Positions 54,001 through 60,000 of a DNA stretch of 64,000 nucleotides are shown piece by piece (positions within the stretch are counted from its first letter, which is position 1; every line of letters begins with the position of its first letter). The stretch covers positions 8,866,001-8,930,000 of the forward strand of contig CM034548.1 in the NCBI GenBank assembly GCA_020055645.1. The letters are read 5' to 3'. Below the pieces are notes generated by a model that did no database searches, was not told the origin of the DNA, and saw only the letters and a program-made list of their open reading frames with translations. A program made the translations under genes and the position numbers. This DNA is from Tomocerus qinae (taxonomy: Eukaryota; Arthropoda; Collembola; Entomobryomorpha; Tomoceridae).

Positions 54001-57000
54001 CCGAACAGTTAGTACCTACGCCAGGCGGGTACTTATTGTCACAGCACAGTGCGGAACGGCAGATTCAGCCCTTGGCTTGACACGCCATACTTGCCTTTGA
54101 TCGACTGCCCGGAGCTGCCGCCACTGCGCCCGCCTTCGTTGAGTCCAATGGGAGCAGAGCCCAAGTCCTCAAGAAGCCTCCGCGACCGCGTGGGCATGTC
54201 GGGGAGAAGGGGCATGGCGGCGGGGGTGTTGCCCATGCCCAACTCACTGCCCATGCTCTCACTGTCTGTGGCCAGCGGCGACATTTCTCCTAGTCTCTCA
54301 TACAACATGCTCGCGTAGTCGTCACTGCGAAAGGTGGACGCGATGCGCTCGATGCTCCGGTCCTCTTCACTGGCGCTGGGACTGATGATGGCGCTGCGGA
54401 GGGACTGCGCGTGGAGGTGGGCGGGGTGGTGGGCTGATAGATGTGGGTGGTGGGTGGAGAGGTGAGGATGGCCATGGAGGAGATGGCCATGGGAGGAGGA
54501 GGGGTGGGAGGAGTAGTGCTGGAGATGTGTGAGAGAGCGGGAGGCGCCCCCGCCCCCTCCACCAGAATACATGCCTAGAGATGATGATGAGTGACCTCTG
54601 CCGCCGTAGTTGATGCTGGGCGAGGACTCATAGCGCCCATACTGATCTCGAAGGAGTTGATCTACAGATTTGAGAACACTGTGTCGCTCTTGCTCTGCCG
54701 GTCCCTCCCGCATTCTTGAGATGCGGAGGAGTTCATGATGGAGACCGGCTCTTTCTTGGATCTGTTGGCGGCGTCGTGCGATCTCTGCTTTGATGCGTGC
54801 TTTCTTCTCCTCCCGACTGAGTGTGTCTTCCTCTTCTTCTTCCTCCTCCTCACTGACATAGGGTGAGGGATGCCACGAGCGGGACTTTCGGTGTTTCCGC
54901 ATAGAGTGTCTTTTGTCACGAGAGGATGAGGAAGGGGAGCGAGTGACTGAGGGCGGTGGCCATGCCTCTCCGTCACTATTTCTACGGGACAGAAATCGGG
55001 AGGTGACTCGATGTCGAATGTCGTCTTCCTCACTCAACCCGCCCATACTGTTGATTGCAGTTTCTCGGAGGACGCCGCCGGCAGCAGCCCAAGAGGATGC
55101 CAAATAAGACTGAGAGTGATCCCAGTCACCAAGATGAGGGGCGGGACGTAGAAGAGCGCTGTCTTCAAGGGACTCGTACTCGTAGGACTTGTAGGGAGGT
55201 CTCAGTAGCCCGGCCGTGACCTAAGAAACAGAGGAGAGAGTCAGAGAAGACTTTGTCACGGAGTGAGAACAGGAAGAAAAAATGAGGGCACAGACAGACA
55301 CAAAGACAAACACAGGAGGAGCTCATACTCGATCGAAATCCTGCAGTTCACTGTCCCCGTCTTCTTGTATAGGCGAGAAGGGAAGGGAAAGTTTAGGATC
55401 GGATAACTGTCGTCGATGCCCCTTGAGTTTCCGATTAAGCAGTGGACTGGCCCCCGCCGACCTCGATATGCCCACATTCCTAGATAGGTCCGTTCTGCAT
55501 TCAGCAACCCACCACATCACATTAGCATATTGGCCCCTATTGACTCCTCCACCAACACAGTCTGTGAGTGCCATGTGCTGTGAGTGTATGCCTGTGCCGC
55601 TTGTTCCGACTCTACTTATAGTATAAACAGTATAGAGATATAATTGTCAATTCGAATACCTTGACCTTACTCCGTCGCTGCCTGCGCGACTCGTCACAGC
55701 ATCCAGTCGGGCTCCCAACTCACGATCCCGCTCTCTCAACGCCTCCAGCCGTCGTCTCTCTTCGGACAACAACTGGCGCCTCTCTTCCTGCAACTGCTCT
55801 CGGAGAGTTCGCATGTAGGAGGGCAAATGGGAGCCCACATTTAAACTCGTCTCTCCTAGGCTTGACGTTAAGCCCGATAGCCCACTTAGATCGTGATCTG
55901 GACCTGAGCCTTTGTTCAGAAGGTGTCTCAGATCAGGAGGTAAGCAAGCAGCCAATTCGGCTAAATTGGAATTCCAACTGTCTGACGTTTTGTAGCTCGG
56001 GTATAAGCCAGACAGCACGGACGTGGTGGTCGTGAGATCTGAGGTGGCACTGAAACCGGACGTGGTGGTTCGCAAACCCATGCCTGGGAAAGTGGACGAC
56101 GTAGAAAACAAGTTGCCACTCAGCGGGTAGACAACGTCAGGCTTGCCACCAATACTACTTACTACACTCGAGGCTGCAAACACCATCACAACCCGCTCGT
56201 TAATTTTGTCAGATCTCGCCTCCCCCACATTTCGAAACAGGCTTAACCCCCTTCTCCGAGCTAATACTTCACATCTACTCATACGTATACCAACATAAAC
56301 CACCCACATAATCATATTTTAATCCTTACTCACACCATCACTATAATACTACCATACGCACTTTTTAATTTATTCCATCCCAAAACAAGTATTTAATATT
56401 TCTAGACTCATTCCTTTTTATACTTAATGTACTTATTTATGCCACAGCACTTTCAATACATCTAAGTAATAATTAGTATTGTCAATATGAGTTTATTAAC
56501 TTACACAGATTGAAATAAAACTGTGATTGTTTCAACTTTCATTAACAAATAAATTATTAAAGTTCTCACAATTAGAACTTTATTATTGACATAGTAGAAT
56601 TACCACAAGTTTATCACAAATGATTTGGTATTTAAGTAGTACAACCAAACGGTTTAACATTTAAAAATCTCAAATCTATCTCAGGGACTCACATAATATA
56701 TTATTGTATATAGACTCACTGACAATTCTTCATTTTCAAATTCCTATGAAAATGAATTATTTACAAAATGAAAAGTTAGTGAACTATTTACTGTAAATGT
56801 AGCATTAAATTCTTGGAAATACTTTTAATACTGTTCGTGAGTCATCGTGAGTGAGTAGAATACTATTGGTGTATTACAAGTGAAACAAATTGGTTTTGAC
56901 TCCATTTTGACTCTATAATTTGAAATATTTGGAATAATAAGTCAGTGTTGTTTAAGAAGTTACGTAGTTTACGTGTAACATAATTATAATAATAGTGAAG

Positions 57001-60000
57001 TAAGAAAATCATAATATGTGGGTAGGTACTTAGGTACGATATCGGTATACTTATCAGTATGTATTTCTCTGCTATATAATTGCAACTGTTCTTCTGTATT
57101 GACTTGCACTACTCAAATAGGCATGTATATAATAATAATGAGTTAGAATAAGTTTAGAAGTAAATGTACATGCATGCCTATTTGAATAATATTTCATTAT
57201 ATATTTGTATTAAGTATGTGGATTATCAATGTCATCAAATCATTGTATTAGTCTCTTTTAAAAGGTTAGTTAGTGTATGTACATGTAATACTTGTATTCC
57301 TCTCTAAATATACTCTCTACATTTGTACTACATAGATATATTTATTTAGATAGATACGCCGTGTACATTTAAATGCGGACAGACATAACAGAATCACAAA
57401 ATGAATATCTTGGTGGAAATGTGAGACTCGAGCTGAGTCTCGTCTGCAGCTCGAGTCTGCACATCTATGAACGATAGTCTCAATATTTCAAGATACGATA
57501 ACAAAGATAAGCGACAAACATAGAGATATTTCAATGACAAGGCAACCGCAATACAAATACGTCCAGTCTACGTCTACTCATACATTTAACACTAAAATGC
57601 TCTCAAATGCGACTTTTGAAAAAACGTACCTTGTAGCAATCCAAGAGCTGAACCAGGCCGAGGGATGGGATCTGAAAGGCCCATCCCAGATATCTTTCTC
57701 AGATTGCTTTCACTGGCACTTGGTCTTGAAAGAGACAGACTTGATAAAGGATACGATCTACCCGGTATTGTACTATCGAAAGATGACATTCTCATTGGTG
57801 ATAATGATCTGAAAATTATCAGCCAGCCATACTTTAGTTCATTTCTTACAACGTAGACCAACAACATAGAAAATGTAATAATAAATTATTTTGAATCTTA
57901 CCATTTTTATGCACTTTTTAAGGTTACAAACTACATTATTTTTTATTTCTCAAACATCTCGAAATTGTTAGTTTTAAAGGGGATAAGTAACAGCGAAAAC
58001 AACGGCCAGCAATCCATATTTCAATACAAAGATAAACATATATTTAAGTAGGCATTGTGAACCAAATGCAACAGGTGTGCCATTATAATTATAATATAAT
58101 AAATTGGTTACGCAGTCAATATAGTACAATGCAATTAATACAAATATTATTTAGCCACACGCTAACGTAATTTTAAAATAATGTAGCGCTAAACAAGAGA
58201 AATACTAACATTACAGATGCAAAAACATAAGACACAGGTGGAAATTGCTTGAAAAACAGCTACAAATTAAAATTAAATATAATTGAAAACCCTTTGGTTA
58301 CTGCTGAGGCATCACAGGAGTCAAAAGCAATTATACCGATTACTTTACAAACATACATTCATTTGTCAAGAACATAAGTTGTACCAATAGGGTAGGTAAA
58401 AGTACATATTATTTGATTGATGCACAACATAACATTATTATTGCCTAACTTTATTTATTAAACTTGCGCTAACAACTGAAACGTCAATCATTTAAATTTC
58501 CCAAAGATATTGAATGTATTACTGGGTATGTTTAGGTGGGAGTCTGCTGTGAATAAAAGAAAAGGCGGGACAGGTATAGTACAAGAATCAATAACTAAAT
58601 CATTACAAATGAATAATAATGAGGGGTTACCTAAACGTTTCCTGAGCTCTCTGTCTGTCTCGTTTTTTGGTAGAAGGGAGGGGAGCCGCTTCTTGGTCAG
58701 GTGGGAGGCAGGGCAGTTTGCGTCTCATTCGGAGGGACTTCTGGGAGTCCGTCTCGCTCATGGTGTCAGAGGAGTCGCCGCCCGGGTCTCGTCCACTCCT
58801 CGGTGTCCCGACTGGAGTGCCTATTGGAGTAGCGAACGGTGTCACTGGTCATGAGAAATGTACAGGTAAATACAGAGCATGCAATTACTCACATCCAACA
58901 CCAAATCCTTGTGAAGCTCCGTAAGTACCTGACAGGGGCTGCTGGAGGAGGGACGTGCCAATCAGAGCCTGACCCCCGCCAATAAAAGTTCCTAAACTAG
59001 TGACTACAGCTGGTGTAAGAGCACCTATGGCCATCCCACTTGGCGTCACTGCCAAACCTTGTCCTCCGATGAGGACCGTCGATTGCCCGCCGTCTCGTCG
59101 CCCGTCTCCGCCCCCTGACGACAAATGAGCTCTCCGACTTGTCTTTTTCATGTGCTGGGCCTGATGTTGGAGGGCCATTTGCTGCTGGTACATGTGAGCT
59201 TGAGCGGGGCTCAGCGCCCCTACTACCCCCACCCCCAGACTCGCCGCTTGCTGCTGTGTAAGGACCCCTCCCTGGGCCAGCAACTGCTGATTCGCCGCTT
59301 GTTGCTGGCTGTGGGAGCCGAGGTGGGCGTATTGTTGAGACTGGGAGACGAGCGACGGGGCCTGACTCAACTGAAGGCCTCCTGTCCCATATTGCAGCCC
59401 CTGCATCCCCAACTGAGACTGAAGAGACTGGGACGATTGCTGGATGTAGGACTGTCCCAGGGCCTGCTGTCGTTGCTGTTGCTGGAGAAACGTGAGGTTG
59501 GGGTCCTGAATAGGAGCAAAGGCCGACTGCTGAACGTTGGGCGACTGAGAGTGGAGACCGTGCCCGATTTGGTTGATGTGCGACTGTTGTTGGTACTGGT
59601 CGTAGGGCGAGATCGAGTGGCCCTGGCTTGTCAGACCTCCACTTCCACTGGACGGGATCGGAAACGCCTCCGTTTTGTCTTCTGAGGGAGATGGCCGGGG
59701 GGAACTACCTAACCCTACAATAAAATTATCCAATTCAATTATTGCTGTCATTTGAAGTTAATTTCAATGTCTAATTAATTAAATCGACTATGTACAAGAC
59801 TATACAGAAAGTATTCAAGTACCACCGCGATGCAGTTTATTTATTTAATTATTTTTAATGCCTAATTAATTAAATCTCAAAATAGGCTGTGTACAAGACA
59901 ATAGAGTAATCACATTGTGTGAATACACTATCTATCCAGTACCATACCAGTACCGAAGATTGTGCATGGAATAGGAACAAAGTATTGAATGTTGAATTCA

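Larger units (their letters stand above)
43388..54090 (-). other. 10.7-kb intron or unresolved gap with possible missing exons
   Basis: Between the coiled-coil exon and the next firm exon. Mostly AT-rich with GA, ATC and TAG microsatellites. It contains a hairpin (46744-46824), a 30-bp tandem repeat (51423-51522), a GA tract (53738-53755), an ATC run (53889-53904) and exon-like segments at about 50.9-51.07 kb, 52186-52361 and 52.78-52.82 kb (minus). The favoured donor is phase 2, whereas the best acceptor at 43388 needs phase 1, so at least one exon or an alternative border is probably missing. Confidence 0.5.
56174..57629 (-). other. intron with two inverted repeats
   Basis: Intron of 1,456 bp (gtacgt ... 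atggtgtttgcag), phase 1. It holds two perfect-arm inverted repeats, at 57113-57185 and 57424-57458, described separately. The rest is AT-rich and otherwise blank. Confidence 0.75.

Noticed and set aside
54662-55033. Minus-strand 123-codon Arg/Lys-rich frame
   Set aside because: Alternative frame of the coiled-coil exon; the main frame is longer and phase-matched to its upstream neighbour.
59125-59685. 186-codon plus-strand frame (Leu/Arg-rich)
   Set aside because: Antisense shadow of the Gln/Gly-rich exon at 58893-59714, with no splice signals of its own.
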